Positions 51,240 through 60,030 of a DNA stretch of 64,000 nucleotides are shown here, one piece after another; positions within the stretch are counted from its first letter, which is position 1, and each line of letters starts with the position of its first letter. The position numbers and the translations under genes are program-made. The notes under the pieces are model-generated. The model did no database searches, was not told where the DNA came from, and saw only the letters and a list, made by a program, of their open reading frames with translations. Source of the stretch: Pedobacter sp. L105 (GTDB taxonomy: Bacteria; Bacteroidota; Bacteroidia; Sphingobacteriales; Sphingobacteriaceae); contig NZ_LMUP01000004.1 of NCBI RefSeq assembly GCF_009765875.1, positions 310,001 through 374,000 of the forward strand, read 5' to 3'.

Positions 51240-53069
51240 ATGAGATTCAAAGGATATATATTATTGGCAATACTATTTTTTAGCTTTCAGCAAAGCTTTG
51301 CCCAGCAGGCGAAACATATTTTTGCGTTAAGCGATTCTTCCTTTGTATTGGATGGAAAACCATTTGTGATCATTTCTGGTGAGATGCACTATCCGCGTGT
51401 TCCAAGAGAAGCATGGCGTCAGCGGATGAAAATGGCTAAAGCAATGGGCTTAAATACGATTGGAACCTATGTATTCTGGAATTTACATGAACCTCAGAAA
51501 GGGAAATTTGATTTTACCGGAAATAATGATGTCGTTGAATTTGTAAAAATGGCGAAAGAGGAGGGCCTCTGGGTAATCCTCAGGCCCAGCCCCTATGTTT
51601 GTGCAGAGTGGGAGTTTGGCGGTTATCCTTACTGGCTTCAAAATGAAAAAGATTTAATCGTTAGGAGTAAGGAAAGCCAATACCTGAAGGAATACCAGGA
51701 TTATATTAAAGAGGTTGGAAAACAGCTGGCACCGATGCAGGTTAATCATGGCGGAAATATATTGATGGTACAGGTAGAAAATGAGTATGGCTCTTATGGC
51801 AGTGATAAAGAATACCTGGCGATCAATGAAAAGTTCTTCAGGGAAGCGGGTTTTGATGGCCTGCTGTACACCTGTGATCCCGCTGGTGATATTGCCAATG
51901 ATCATTTAGCAGGATTATTGCCGGCTGTAAATGGCCTGGATGATCCCGGAAAGGTGAAAAAACTGATCAAAGGATTAAATGACGGGAAAGGCCCATTCTT
52001 TATTGCAGAATGGTATCCTGCCTGGTTTGACTGGTGGGGAGCACCTCACCATACTGTTCCCGCCGCTGAATATAGCGGGAAGCTGGATTCAGTTCTGGCT
52101 GCGGGTATTTCCATTAACATGTATATGTTCCATGGGGGTACAACCCGGGGGTTTATGAACGGGGCAAATTATAAAACAACCAGTCCTTATGAGCCGCAAA
52201 CCAGCAGTTACGATTATGATGCACCGCTGGATGAAGCTGGTAATGCCACCAGTAAGTTCATGGAGTTTAGAAACGTAATTCAAAAACACCTGCCTGCCGG
52301 AGAGGTATTGCCAGATGTACCTACCGCAAAACCTGTAATGGCGATACCTTCTATCAGCCTTTCTTCATCAGTTAAAATAGGTGACCTGCTAACGGCGCCT
52401 GTAAAAAATATTTCGCCCTTAACCTTTGAAGACCTGAAACAGGATTACGGATTTGTATGGTACCGTACTACGTTAACAGGCGGAAAAGCAGGGATGCTGA
52501 AATTGAAAGACCTGAGGGATTATGCCATGGTTATGCTCAATGGAAAACGTGTGGGGACGCTTGACAGAAGATTAAATCAGGATAGCCTGATGCTTACCTT
52601 GCCTAAAGGAAAGATCACCCTGGATATCCTGGTGGAAAATCTGGGAAGAATTAACTTCGGAAAATTCCTGCTGCAGAATAAAAAAGGAATAACAGAAAAA
52701 GTGGTTTTTGCAGGTAATGAAGTGAAAAACTGGGAAATGTACAGCCTTCCTTTTACTGATATTTCAAAGGTTCAGTTTAAGCCAGTTGTGCAGCCCGGCA
52801 ATACGCCTATGCTCAAAAAAGGAATTTTTAAACTGGGTCAGGTGGCCGACACCTATCTGGATATGAGCAGCTGGGGCAAAGGCGTGGTTTGGCTAAATGG
52901 GCATAACTTGGGCCGCTATTGGGGTATTGGCCCTCAGCAAACCCTCTATATGCCGGCAGAATGGCTTAAGATTGGGAATAATGAAATCATAGTAGCAGAG
53001 CTGCTGCAGCCGGAACAGCAGGAACTGCATAGTCTGGAACATCCTATATTGGATGCTGTTAAAAAATAA
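51240..53069 (+). CDS. GH35 beta-galactosidase
   Basis: A 609-residue secreted protein (signal peptide ends FQQSFAQ). The barrel begins with the GH35 signature SGEMHYPRVPREAWRQRM, YVFWNLHEPQKGKFDF and LRPSPYVCAEWEFGG. Acid/base is Glu182 (VQVENEYGSYG) and nucleophile Glu257 (FFIAEWYPAWFD). Two beta-sandwich domains follow (about 400-605, ending GVVWLNGHNLGRYW). GH35 removes non-reducing-end beta-galactose, often beta-1,3-linked. Last gene of the galactan operon; no SusC/SusD genes accompany it in the window. Confidence 0.95.
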   Translation: MRFKGYILLAILFFSFQQSFAQQAKHIFALSDSSFVLDGKPFVIISGEMHYPRVPREAWRQRMKMAKAMGLNTIGTYVFWNLHEPQKGKFDFTGNNDVVEFVKMAKEEGLWVILRPSPYVCAEWEFGGYPYWLQNEKDLIVRSKESQYLKEYQDYIKEVGKQLAPMQVNHGGNILMVQVENEYGSYGSDKEYLAINEKFFREAGFDGLLYTCDPAGDIANDHLAGLLPAVNGLDDPGKVKKLIKGLNDGKGPFFIAEWYPAWFDWWGAPHHTVPAAEYSGKLDSVLAAGISINMYMFHGGTTRGFMNGANYKTTSPYEPQTSSYDYDAPLDEAGNATSKFMEFRNVIQKHLPAGEVLPDVPTAKPVMAIPSISLSSSVKIGDLLTAPVKNISPLTFEDLKQDYGFVWYRTTLTGGKAGMLKLKDLRDYAMVMLNGKRVGTLDRRLNQDSLMLTLPKGKITLDILVENLGRINFGKFLLQNKKGITEKVVFAGNEVKNWEMYSLPFTDISKVQFKPVVQPGNTPMLKKGIFKLGQVADTYLDMSSWGKGVVWLNGHNLGRYWGIGPQQTLYMPAEWLKIGNNEIIVAELLQPEQQELHSLEHPILDAVKK

Positions 53070-53106
53070 TTATTATCGGTTCGTTAAACATTAATACCTT
53101 AGCAGG

Positions 53107-53670
53107 ATGTCATCGCATCACATCGTAAGAGAAAAACAAGAGCCTGCTTTATATATCCATGATCTGGGTAGTTTTGATGAAGAATATCTGGGTCAGATTC
53201 TGGAATGGAGTCCTACCCTGATTGTCAATAGTGCCATTTATGAAAAGGTGATCAGCCTGGGCTTAAAAGTAGATGTAGTCCTGAATCCTGTAGAAGGTAT
53301 TAGTCCGCAGGAGAACACGAAATCTATTATGGGCCCCGGAGATGAGTACAATACGGTATTAAATTACCTGATCTCGGAATTATATCCTGCTGTAAATATT
53401 ATCGATGATCAGAAAAAGCTGGCAGATCTGTCGTTTTATCTGCCAAAGATCAATATTGTACTTTTCAGCCCTACGGAGAAGTCCTATGCTGTCAAAACGG
53501 GCTTTAGCGTATGGAAACCGGCCGGGAGTGTTTTTCTGATCGATGTAGTTTCTTATTTTGAGGCAACAAATCTGATGCAAAAGGATGAACGGGAGTTTGA
53601 AGTGGTGAAGGATGGATTTGTAGAATTTACCTTCATTACTGACTATGTGTTTTTAAGCGAACAGTTATGA
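53107..53670 (+). CDS. Thiamine-pyrophosphokinase-like protein (tentative)
   Basis: A 187-residue cytosolic protein. The alpha/beta pattern with VNSAIYEKVISLGLKVDVVL and NYLISELYPAVNIIDDQKK resembles the Bacteroidota proteins annotated as thiamine pyrophosphokinase, but the catalytic Asp-Ser-Asp signature of characterised enzymes is not visible. Treat the name as a guess. Its stop overlaps the start of the GNAT gene (ATGA), so the two are co-translated. There is only 37 bp to the GH35 gene, but function is probably unrelated. Confidence 0.4.
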   Translation: MSSHHIVREKQEPALYIHDLGSFDEEYLGQILEWSPTLIVNSAIYEKVISLGLKVDVVLNPVEGISPQENTKSIMGPGDEYNTVLNYLISELYPAVNIIDDQKKLADLSFYLPKINIVLFSPTEKSYAVKTGFSVWKPAGSVFLIDVVSYFEATNLMQKDEREFEVVKDGFVEFTFITDYVFLSEQL

Positions 53671-54170
53671 TCAGTTTAAGAAAAGGAACCGAAAAAGATA
53701 TCTTATCCATTCAGGCCATAGGCACCACTACTTACGGGCCTACTTATTTGCACATCTTAGGGAAGGAGCAGATAGATTATATGCTGGGTAAGTTTTATTC
53801 CGTGGCGGCTTTAACGGAGCAATTCATTGAAGGGCATTTGTTTTTAATTGCTTCGGAAGGATCTAAAGACCTGGCTTTTGCTTCTTACGGGATCATAGAA
53901 AAAGAAAAAGAGCGGATTGTTAAACTGCACAAGTTATACGTCTTACCGGAAGCCCATGGAAGGGGATTGGGTAAGTTTTTAATCAACGAAGTAAGGGATA
54001 AGGCTAAGGATGCCGGTGCTAAAAGTTTACAGCTCAATGTAAACCGCTATAACAAAGCTAAAGATTTTTATGAGCGGGCGGGTTTTACTATAAAAGAAAC
54101 CGTCGACGTAGAAATTGGCAACGGTTTCTTTATGAATGATTATGTAATGGAACTGCCTGTATTAATTTAG
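53667..54170 (+). CDS. GNAT-family N-acetyltransferase
   Basis: A 167-residue acetyl-CoA-dependent acetyltransferase. The motif A P-loop HKLYVLPEAHGRGLGKFLI is clear, followed by motif B LQLNVNRYNKAKDFYERAGF and the C-terminal YVMELPV. Acceptor unknown; the shape is that of RimI/PhnO-like enzymes. Overlaps the preceding TPK-like gene by 4 bp and converges with the M28 peptidase gene, sharing 4 bp at the stops. Confidence 0.9.
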   Translation: MISLRKGTEKDILSIQAIGTTTYGPTYLHILGKEQIDYMLGKFYSVAALTEQFIEGHLFLIASEGSKDLAFASYGIIEKEKERIVKLHKLYVLPEAHGRGLGKFLINEVRDKAKDAGAKSLQLNVNRYNKAKDFYERAGFTIKETVDVEIGNGFFMNDYVMELPVLI

Positions 54171-55480
54171 TTAGGCAGTTTTGGGATTCTTGTTGGGGTA
54201 TCCACTCCATTAACAATGCTGATCGCGCTTTTGGCAATCGCCCTGATCGTGGCTAAAATGTTCTCCGTATCCAGCGTGCTGTATTCATCTTTAACACTAT
54301 GGTACAATTTATCAATATCGATCTGATCTGTACTAATGGTATGAGCAGGTACGCCCAAAGCAGCCAGGGTTGCATTATCACTTCTGTAGAATAAATTCTG
54401 TTCCGTATAGGGATCAGGATGGAAAGTGAAGGCCGTTCCTTCAAGGTTCTTTTGCAGGATCTTTCCAAAGTCAGATTTCTCATAACCGGTGATGAAGGCT
54501 GTATTCTTACCGAATTTACTTTCTTTACCGATCATCTCAATATTAAACATGGCAACTACATCGTCCGGGTTCAACTGTCTCGAGAAATATTGTGAGCCAT
54601 AACCACCAATTTCTTCAGCCGTAAATGCCACAAAAATTAGGGTACGCTCGTTATTATTTAATTTCTTGTAATACTTTGCCAGGGAGATCATGGCTGTAGT
54701 GCCCGAAGCATCATCGTCAGCACCGTTAGCGATACTGTCCTGACCTACCGGTTTAAGGAAGCCCAGGTGATCATAGTGACCGGAGAAAACAACCAGTTCT
54801 TTAGCTTTTGATTTGCCGGGTATGATTCCCGCCACATTAAACAGGGCTAGTTTTTTGAGATTATATTTCAGGGAAACATTAAACTCCTTTGCCACAGTAT
54901 CTGAAGCTAATACCATAACCACAGCAGAAGGATTAGCCTGGTGCAGGTCTTTTTCATCCATTGCAGCGCCTTTAGCAAAATATTCCTTGACCTGGTTGAA
55001 GTCTGCGGCAAACTTCCTGTCCACTAAAATCAACTGACGTTTTTTACTATTCAACAATGGACGCAACTGCGCCTTAAATTTTTTTGTGGTATCCAGTTTT
55101 ATCCAGCCGTCACTGTTGGTGGCATTAAAACTTACATTTTCTGAGTTGTTGCTGAGCACCAGGATGTCTGAATGATCAACAGCTTTTCCATTCAGGCTTA
55201 CTTCCGAACTTGAAGGTACCAATTGGTATTTGTAAAATGTCTGACGGTAACCGCTTGCGCCGCTTAAAGGCTGCAGCCCGATTTTTTTAAACTCACTTTC
55301 AATAAAAGTTGCCGCTTTATCAATTCCGGGGCTGAAGGTAGCCCTGCCCTGCATATCATCACTGCTGAGGGTTTTAATCAGATTATCTACATAAGGTTTC
55401 GTGATGATTTTATCAATATCCTGGGCTGAGGCTGCCCGTGTGATAAAAAGTAAAATCAAGAGGTAGTAAAAGTATTTCAT
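54167..55480 (-). CDS. M28-family zinc aminopeptidase, secreted
   Basis: A 437-residue metallopeptidase with signal peptide (ends TRAASAQ). Zinc-ligand segments of family M28 are visible: VVFSGHYDHLGF (His), GADDDASGTTAM (bridging Asp), VAFTAEEIGGYGSQYF (Glu pair), FNIEMIGK, and KLYHSVKDEYSTLD near the C-terminus (His). A PA-like insert lies before the catalytic domain. Acts in the periplasm on N-terminal residues of peptides. Lies 12 bp downstream of the DUF4407 gene on the same strand. Confidence 0.92.
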   Translation of the reverse strand: MKYFYYLLILLFITRAASAQDIDKIITKPYVDNLIKTLSSDDMQGRATFSPGIDKAATFIESEFKKIGLQPLSGASGYRQTFYKYQLVPSSSEVSLNGKAVDHSDILVLSNNSENVSFNATNSDGWIKLDTTKKFKAQLRPLLNSKKRQLILVDRKFAADFNQVKEYFAKGAAMDEKDLHQANPSAVVMVLASDTVAKEFNVSLKYNLKKLALFNVAGIIPGKSKAKELVVFSGHYDHLGFLKPVGQDSIANGADDDASGTTAMISLAKYYKKLNNNERTLIFVAFTAEEIGGYGSQYFSRQLNPDDVVAMFNIEMIGKESKFGKNTAFITGYEKSDFGKILQKNLEGTAFTFHPDPYTEQNLFYRSDNATLAALGVPAHTISTDQIDIDKLYHSVKDEYSTLDTENILATIRAIAKSAISIVNGVDTPTRIPKLPN

Positions 55481-55492
55481 CGTTTTTTATAT

Positions 55493-56623
55493 TTAAGTTT
55501 CATCGTTTTCTTTATCCGGGTTAGTCAAATCAGATTGTACTGAGCGGCGTAATATCCTTTTCTGTCTCTCAATTTCTGAGGAAACCCTGGTATCATGCAC
55601 GCCATCGGTAACAGCAATTTCATAATCTTTATCTTTTTCTGAAGTATGGATCTGACTGGTTTCTATGTTTTCAACAGATCTGTCGTAAACTCCTCTGGAG
55701 GCCATCATCTTTACAAATACAGGAAGACATTCAAAGAAGATAAACAAGAGGCCGATAAAGCTAACTGCCAGTGCCGTGGTGGTATCCCTGGTGCCATTGG
55801 TATTAAAGCTGAGCTGGCCCAGTGCCCAGTTACGATCGGCAAAACCGGCAATATTGGTCAGGCTGTCCAGTTCTTTTCCCGTATATAATCTTTCTGATAA
55901 AAGCCCGTCAAACTGTTTTCTGCTGTCCACAAAATCATCCAGCTTTTTTACTTCTGAATTGAGGGAATCCAGGTTCTGCTGCCGCTGCTTCAGTTCTTCC
56001 TCTTTTCTTTTTGCATAGGGGCCATAACCCATTACACCAGATGTTTCTTCTGTTTTGGTGCCAAATACTTCAAAATTGAGTTTCTGACGGTCGGATCTGA
56101 TTCCGCTGGCTAACGAATCCCTTTGTGTTTTGGAATCTTTCAGTTTGCCCAGCTCTATGGTATACTTATTGGTAAAAGCTTTATTGAGTGTATCGATCTT
56201 TGAACGCTGGTTGTTCAGGTAACTCACCTTAAGGCGTTCCCTGATTTCCTTATCAAATATTTTGAGCTCCAAAGGACGGGAGATCACCATACCAATCATG
56301 ATGGCCAGTAATATACGCGGTGTGGCCTGAGCAATCTGCTTTGTAGAGGAGGAGTTTTTATCAATGCTGGAAACAATATAGCGGTCCATATTAAAAATGG
56401 CCAGTCCCCAGAGCAAGCCAAAAAATATGGCAAATACTGCCGCCGCGGTATCTCCTTTAAAAACGAAGTACATGGCGTAACCGCCGGATAATGCAGCAAA
56501 TAAACCGGTAAAGAATATCGTCGCGCCAATGCCGACGTATTTGTTGTGTTCAGTAGGGTGTTTTTCTAAGGTAGACTGGTGTATGCCAGAACAAAACCAG
56601 AAGAACTTGGTCAAGGAATCCAT
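55493..56623 (-). CDS. DUF4407-domain membrane protein
   Basis: A 376-residue inner-membrane protein. Two N-terminal hydrophobic helices (about 33-80) with GLLWGLAIFNMDRYIVSSID are the DUF4407 signature; another follows near residue 105. The middle (about 130-250) is a long charged coiled coil with KEEELKQRQQNLDSLNSEVK, and a fourth helix lies near 285-305. Function unknown. Probably co-transcribed with the downstream M28 gene. Confidence 0.85.
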   Translation of the reverse strand: MDSLTKFFWFCSGIHQSTLEKHPTEHNKYVGIGATIFFTGLFAALSGGYAMYFVFKGDTAAAVFAIFFGLLWGLAIFNMDRYIVSSIDKNSSSTKQIAQATPRILLAIMIGMVISRPLELKIFDKEIRERLKVSYLNNQRSKIDTLNKAFTNKYTIELGKLKDSKTQRDSLASGIRSDRQKLNFEVFGTKTEETSGVMGYGPYAKRKEEELKQRQQNLDSLNSEVKKLDDFVDSRKQFDGLLSERLYTGKELDSLTNIAGFADRNWALGQLSFNTNGTRDTTTALAVSFIGLLFIFFECLPVFVKMMASRGVYDRSVENIETSQIHTSEKDKDYEIAVTDGVHDTRVSSEIERQKRILRRSVQSDLTNPDKENDET

Positions 56624-56790
56624 AATAACAAATGTAAGAAAGAATACTATTAAACTACGGGGACGCCGAGTTGTTACAGTTTTTAAGAGAACAATAAATT
56701 TGACCTCTGCTTGGCATTTAAGTTAGAGATAAGTTTTATATTTGGCGGATTAATATGGGTCATGAATAATCCATAAAAAAATATATACTT

Positions 56791-57105
56791 ATGAAAGAAG
56801 TTACTGTACAAGAACTGAAAGAAAAAATAGACAATAACGAAGATTTTCAACTGATCGATGTCAGAGAAACTTTCGAATATGAAACTTCTAACCTTGATGG
56901 TGAAAATATTCCTTTAGGAGGATTATTGATCGAAATCGATAAAATTGCTACAGATAAACCTGTAATTATGCAATGCAGAAGTGGTCAGCGCAGTGCAGCA
57001 GCAGTAATGCAACTGGAACAACGCGGATTTACCAATGTATATAACTTAAAAGGTGGTATACTTGCCTGGAGACAGGAATTTGATCCAAGCATGCCTGTTT
57101 ACTAA
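56791..57105 (+). CDS. Rhodanese-like sulfurtransferase
   Basis: A 104-residue single-domain rhodanese. The active-site loop MQCRSGQRSAAA has the catalytic Cys and a CRSGQR loop, with upstream FQLIDVRETFEYETSN and the closing LKGGILAWRQ motif, which are standard for the family. It transfers sulfane sulfur in the cytosol. A small membrane-protein gene starts 1 bp after its stop, indicating coupled translation. Confidence 0.93.
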   Translation: MKEVTVQELKEKIDNNEDFQLIDVRETFEYETSNLDGENIPLGGLLIEIDKIATDKPVIMQCRSGQRSAAAVMQLEQRGFTNVYNLKGGILAWRQEFDPSMPVY

Positions 57106-57106
57106 G

Positions 57107-57340
57107 ATGAAAGGAAAAATTGCTTTAAATACCTTCTATACCATTGGTATAGTGATATCTGTAATTGGTTTGAAATGGGCCTACACAGCGCACAATTTTC
57201 CTATCGTAGGATTGCTGATCGTTACAGCTTTGTTTTTCCTGTATTTGAAAGTTAAAATTGTCAAAGAAGTAAGAACCGGCATAAGAAATAAAGAAAAGAG
57301 CATCAATGCTAACCTTCCTGTTAAGGAAGAAACAAATTAG
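57107..57340 (+). CDS. Small two-helix membrane protein
   Basis: A 77-residue protein beginning at ATG 57107 (a longer frame from 57053 overlaps the rhodanese gene and is rejected). Two hydrophobic helices (about 5-24 and 29-48) are followed by a basic tail (VKIVKEVRTGIRNKEKS). Possibly one of the small DUF families of Sphingobacteriaceae (DUF6358 comes to mind, from memory). Co-transcribed with the rhodanese gene. Its 3' end overlaps the convergent epimerase gene by 20 bp. Confidence 0.7.
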   Translation: MKGKIALNTFYTIGIVISVIGLKWAYTAHNFPIVGLLIVTALFFLYLKVKIVKEVRTGIRNKEKSINANLPVKEETN

Positions 57341-58355
57341 AAGAAAGACCTTTCAGCCCTAAACCTGGAAGGTCTTCTAGTATATACCTGCCATTTTCCA
57401 ATTTCGGTGTTTCAAAAGGGTTATTCTTAGTCAAATAAGGCCCGTCAAGATCTGCCCAATTACATAAGGGTGCCAGGGCTATTCCTGCCTGTGTAGCGAT
57501 AGAGGTTTCACTCATACAGCCAATCATTACTTTCATGCCGTAAGATCTTGCTTTAAGTATCATCTGATGCGCCTCAAACATCCCTCCGCTCTTCATCAGT
57601 TTCACATTAATACCATGGTAAGCTCCCCTTAGGCCATCTATATCTGCCAGGCGCTGTGCGGCCTCATCCGCAAGGATAGGAATAGGGCTGCGGGCGGTTA
57701 ACCAGGCATTTCCATCCAGATCCTTTTTATCCATGGGTTGTTCAATCACCACTACGTCCTGGTCGTGTAACCAATAGATCAGTTCAATGGCTTTTTTCCG
57801 GTCTGTCCATCCCTGATTGGCATCTACATAAAGGGGCAGGCTGCTTAAACTTCTGATGGTACGTATCAATTCCCTGTCATTCTCTGTGCCCAGTTTAATT
57901 TTAAGCACCTTAAAACCTTCTGCATCGGCTACTTTTTCTTTCACTACTTCTGGCTGATCAATCCCAATGGTATAAGACGTTACCGGCATCTTTGCAGGGT
58001 CGGCACCATAGATCTTGTAACATGGCTTTTGCAGGATCTTCCCATTGATATCATTCAGTGCAATTTCTATCGCCGCCTTGATTGCCGGATTACCTGATTC
58101 CAGACTGTCCAGGTAATCAACAATTTCCTGAAATGAGAAAGGATAGACAAAACGGTTCCACTCTACTTTTGCCAGGAAACTTTCTGCAGTGCTATAACTT
58201 TCACCCAGATAAGGAACCATGGATGCTTCGCCATAACCGTTTATATTTTCGTAGGTCAACTTCAACAGCAGCAGCGGCGTGCTGGTCCTGGAAAATTTGG
58301 ATATGGCAAAAGGATGTTTCAGTTCAAGGTTGAATGCGATATGGGATGCCTGCAT
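57321..58355 (-). CDS. L-Ala-D/L-Glu (dipeptide) epimerase
   Basis: A 344-residue enolase-superfamily enzyme. The capping domain is at about 1-125; the barrel carries the KxK catalytic motif in KVLKIKLGTENDRE, metal-binding Asp/Glu in YVDANQGWTDRK, VVIEQPMDKKDL and ILADEAAQ, and the second catalytic Lys in GINVKLMKSGGMFEA. TSYTIGID and GCMSETSIATQAG are typical of dipeptide epimerases acting in murein-peptide recycling. Cytosolic. Its last 20 bp overlap the convergent small membrane-protein gene. Confidence 0.9.
   Translation of the reverse strand: MQASHIAFNLELKHPFAISKFSRTSTPLLLLKLTYENINGYGEASMVPYLGESYSTAESFLAKVEWNRFVYPFSFQEIVDYLDSLESGNPAIKAAIEIALNDINGKILQKPCYKIYGADPAKMPVTSYTIGIDQPEVVKEKVADAEGFKVLKIKLGTENDRELIRTIRSLSSLPLYVDANQGWTDRKKAIELIYWLHDQDVVVIEQPMDKKDLDGNAWLTARSPIPILADEAAQRLADIDGLRGAYHGINVKLMKSGGMFEAHQMILKARSYGMKVMIGCMSETSIATQAGIALAPLCNWADLDGPYLTKNNPFETPKLENGRYILEDLPGLGLKGLSSNLFLP
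57345..57376. repeat. 12-bp inverted repeat at convergent gene ends
   Basis: AAGACCTTTCAG (57345-57356) and CTGGAAGGTCTT (57365-57376) pair with one G:T-type mismatch around an 8-bp loop. It lies within the last codons of the epimerase gene and just past the stop of the opposing gene. No clear T-run on either side, so it may be a weak bidirectional terminator. Confidence 0.4.
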
Positions 58356-58443
58356 GGGTGTAAATAGCTTTTGGTAATAGGAAAGTTAAAAAAGTAAGCG
58401 CCACACCTAATGTAAAAATAATATCCCTAATATTGCTCTTCAT

Positions 58444-59412
58444 ATGGTCAGCTCAATCTATCAACCGTTTAAAAACTTTGATTTTAAATATGAAAACTGC
58501 TTTCTGAGCGGGGATACTTTTAAAACACCTATCGTACAGACTACCGTATTGCCGGGATGGCTGCTTAAAGTGGCTAATTTTAGCGGAGAGGAACAGATCA
58601 TGCTGCTCGACGAAACCATCAGGTCTTATAATGAGCTAAAAGTACCTGTAAACGAGGAGCTGCTTACTCATTTTATTACTCCGCTGGAGGATAAGATTTC
58701 AGCTGCCTTTGCAGGAGGATATGCCGAAGTATCCAAATTAAAAGAAGTTGAGCTTTTTCAATGGATAGGTAAGTTTTTGTACAGCCTGGTTTATATTGAG
58801 ATGCATGCGGCTGTAGGGCAACAGCAATTGAGCAGCGACGGATTGAATATGTCGCAGGGGCTGATGCATAAATTCGGGAACCTTCATACGATGATCCAGA
58901 GTATTTACCTGAATGTAGAATTTGAAGATTTTTCGCCCTGGTCGCTGGTGATCGTTCCACTGGAAAAAGATGATATCCCTTTTAGTTTCAGGGATGAAAT
59001 CAATACCCTTACTTTTTCCTTGAAACTCAAAGACTTTGGGATCATCGCCTGCCTGCAGGATAATGGTACCAATAAAAGATACCATCAGGAAATCTTAGAC
59101 CAGATTGGCAAACAGCCGCTAACCGAACAACAGTTTGAAGAACTTTGTGCCCGTTTCTTTTATTCTGCTTACCTATTTAACCGTTTACCGGAGTATACTA
59201 TCATGCCTGTTGAAGGCTCTATCTATATTGATGCCATGCCGCTTAGAGGAACTACCAACAAACCTTTATTTGATGTTTGGCAGCATAAAACCTATGCCCA
59301 AGTACTGGAGAATTTCTGGAAACCCTGGGGTAACCTGCTGATGGAGATCAGGAAAGATCCCAATGCGCCCACCAGTTATTTTAATCCGCCTTCCCTTCCT
59401 GTAGCGGGTTAA
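58444..59412 (+). CDS. Conserved-looking protein of unknown function
   Basis: A 322-residue soluble protein, mixed alpha/beta, without signal peptide, membrane helix or catalytic motif that I recognise. Aromatic-rich stretches such as VLENFWKPWGNLLMEIR near the C-terminus and FEDFSPWSLVIVPLEKDD in the middle look conserved. It stands alone between the divergent epimerase gene (88 bp) and the convergent rhomboid gene, whose stop it overlaps by 4 bp. Confidence 0.75.
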   Translation: MVSSIYQPFKNFDFKYENCFLSGDTFKTPIVQTTVLPGWLLKVANFSGEEQIMLLDETIRSYNELKVPVNEELLTHFITPLEDKISAAFAGGYAEVSKLKEVELFQWIGKFLYSLVYIEMHAAVGQQQLSSDGLNMSQGLMHKFGNLHTMIQSIYLNVEFEDFSPWSLVIVPLEKDDIPFSFRDEINTLTFSLKLKDFGIIACLQDNGTNKRYHQEILDQIGKQPLTEQQFEELCARFFYSAYLFNRLPEYTIMPVEGSIYIDAMPLRGTTNKPLFDVWQHKTYAQVLENFWKPWGNLLMEIRKDPNAPTSYFNPPSLPVAG

Positions 59413-60029
59413 CCTCTTCCTCCGGTAATGGCCGAAAGGAAATGAGGTACGATACCGGGTACCAGGATAATTGTTACAACGACACCTGCGATGGCGCCAA
59501 ATAAATGTGCGTCATGGTTGATGTTATCCCTTGAACTTTTTGACATGTAATAGCTGTATACCAGGTATAACACGCCAAATAGTGCTGCCCAGATAGGGAT
59601 CGGTAAAGGAAAGATCATCAGGGTATTTAACGGATAGAACAGGATATAACTAAACAGTACGGACGAAATTGCACCCGAAGCGCCCAGGCTATGGTAGTGG
59701 AAATCGTTTTTGTGTTTAAAGACCGAAGGGATATCACTTAAAACCAATCCAATAAAATATACCAGGCCAAATTGTACGCTACCAATTGTAGATTCCAGTG
59801 TAAAAGCGAAAAAATAAAAAGTAAACATATTAAAGATCAGGTGCATCCAGCTGCCGTGGATTAAACCGCTGGTGATTAAGGTATATACATTCTTTTTGCG
59901 GTAAACACTATAGGGATGGAGCATGAATTTGCCATAAAGGGTAGGGTCGTTCAGGGCATAAATACTGGTCACCAGTGTAAAAATGAAGATGATGGAGGCA
60001 ACCGGGGTATTGTGAAGATATTCTATCAT
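59409..60029 (-). CDS. Rhomboid-family intramembrane serine protease
   Basis: A 206-residue membrane protein with six predicted helices. The catalytic dyad is visible as GASG in HSLGASGAISSVLF (Ser) and the His in NINHDAHLFGAIAG. SGLIHGSWMHLIFNMFTFYF is the loop and HxxxN-like helix 2 of the family. Cleaves membrane proteins within the bilayer. ATG 60029 is chosen; a longer frame to 60122 overlaps the M14 gene. One base separates it from the M14 stop, so the two form an operon. Confidence 0.9.
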   Translation of the reverse strand: MIEYLHNTPVASIIFIFTLVTSIYALNDPTLYGKFMLHPYSVYRKKNVYTLITSGLIHGSWMHLIFNMFTFYFFAFTLESTIGSVQFGLVYFIGLVLSDIPSVFKHKNDFHYHSLGASGAISSVLFSYILFYPLNTLMIFPLPIPIWAALFGVLYLVYSYYMSKSSRDNINHDAHLFGAIAGVVVTIILVPGIVPHFLSAITGGRG

Positions 60030-60030
60030 G

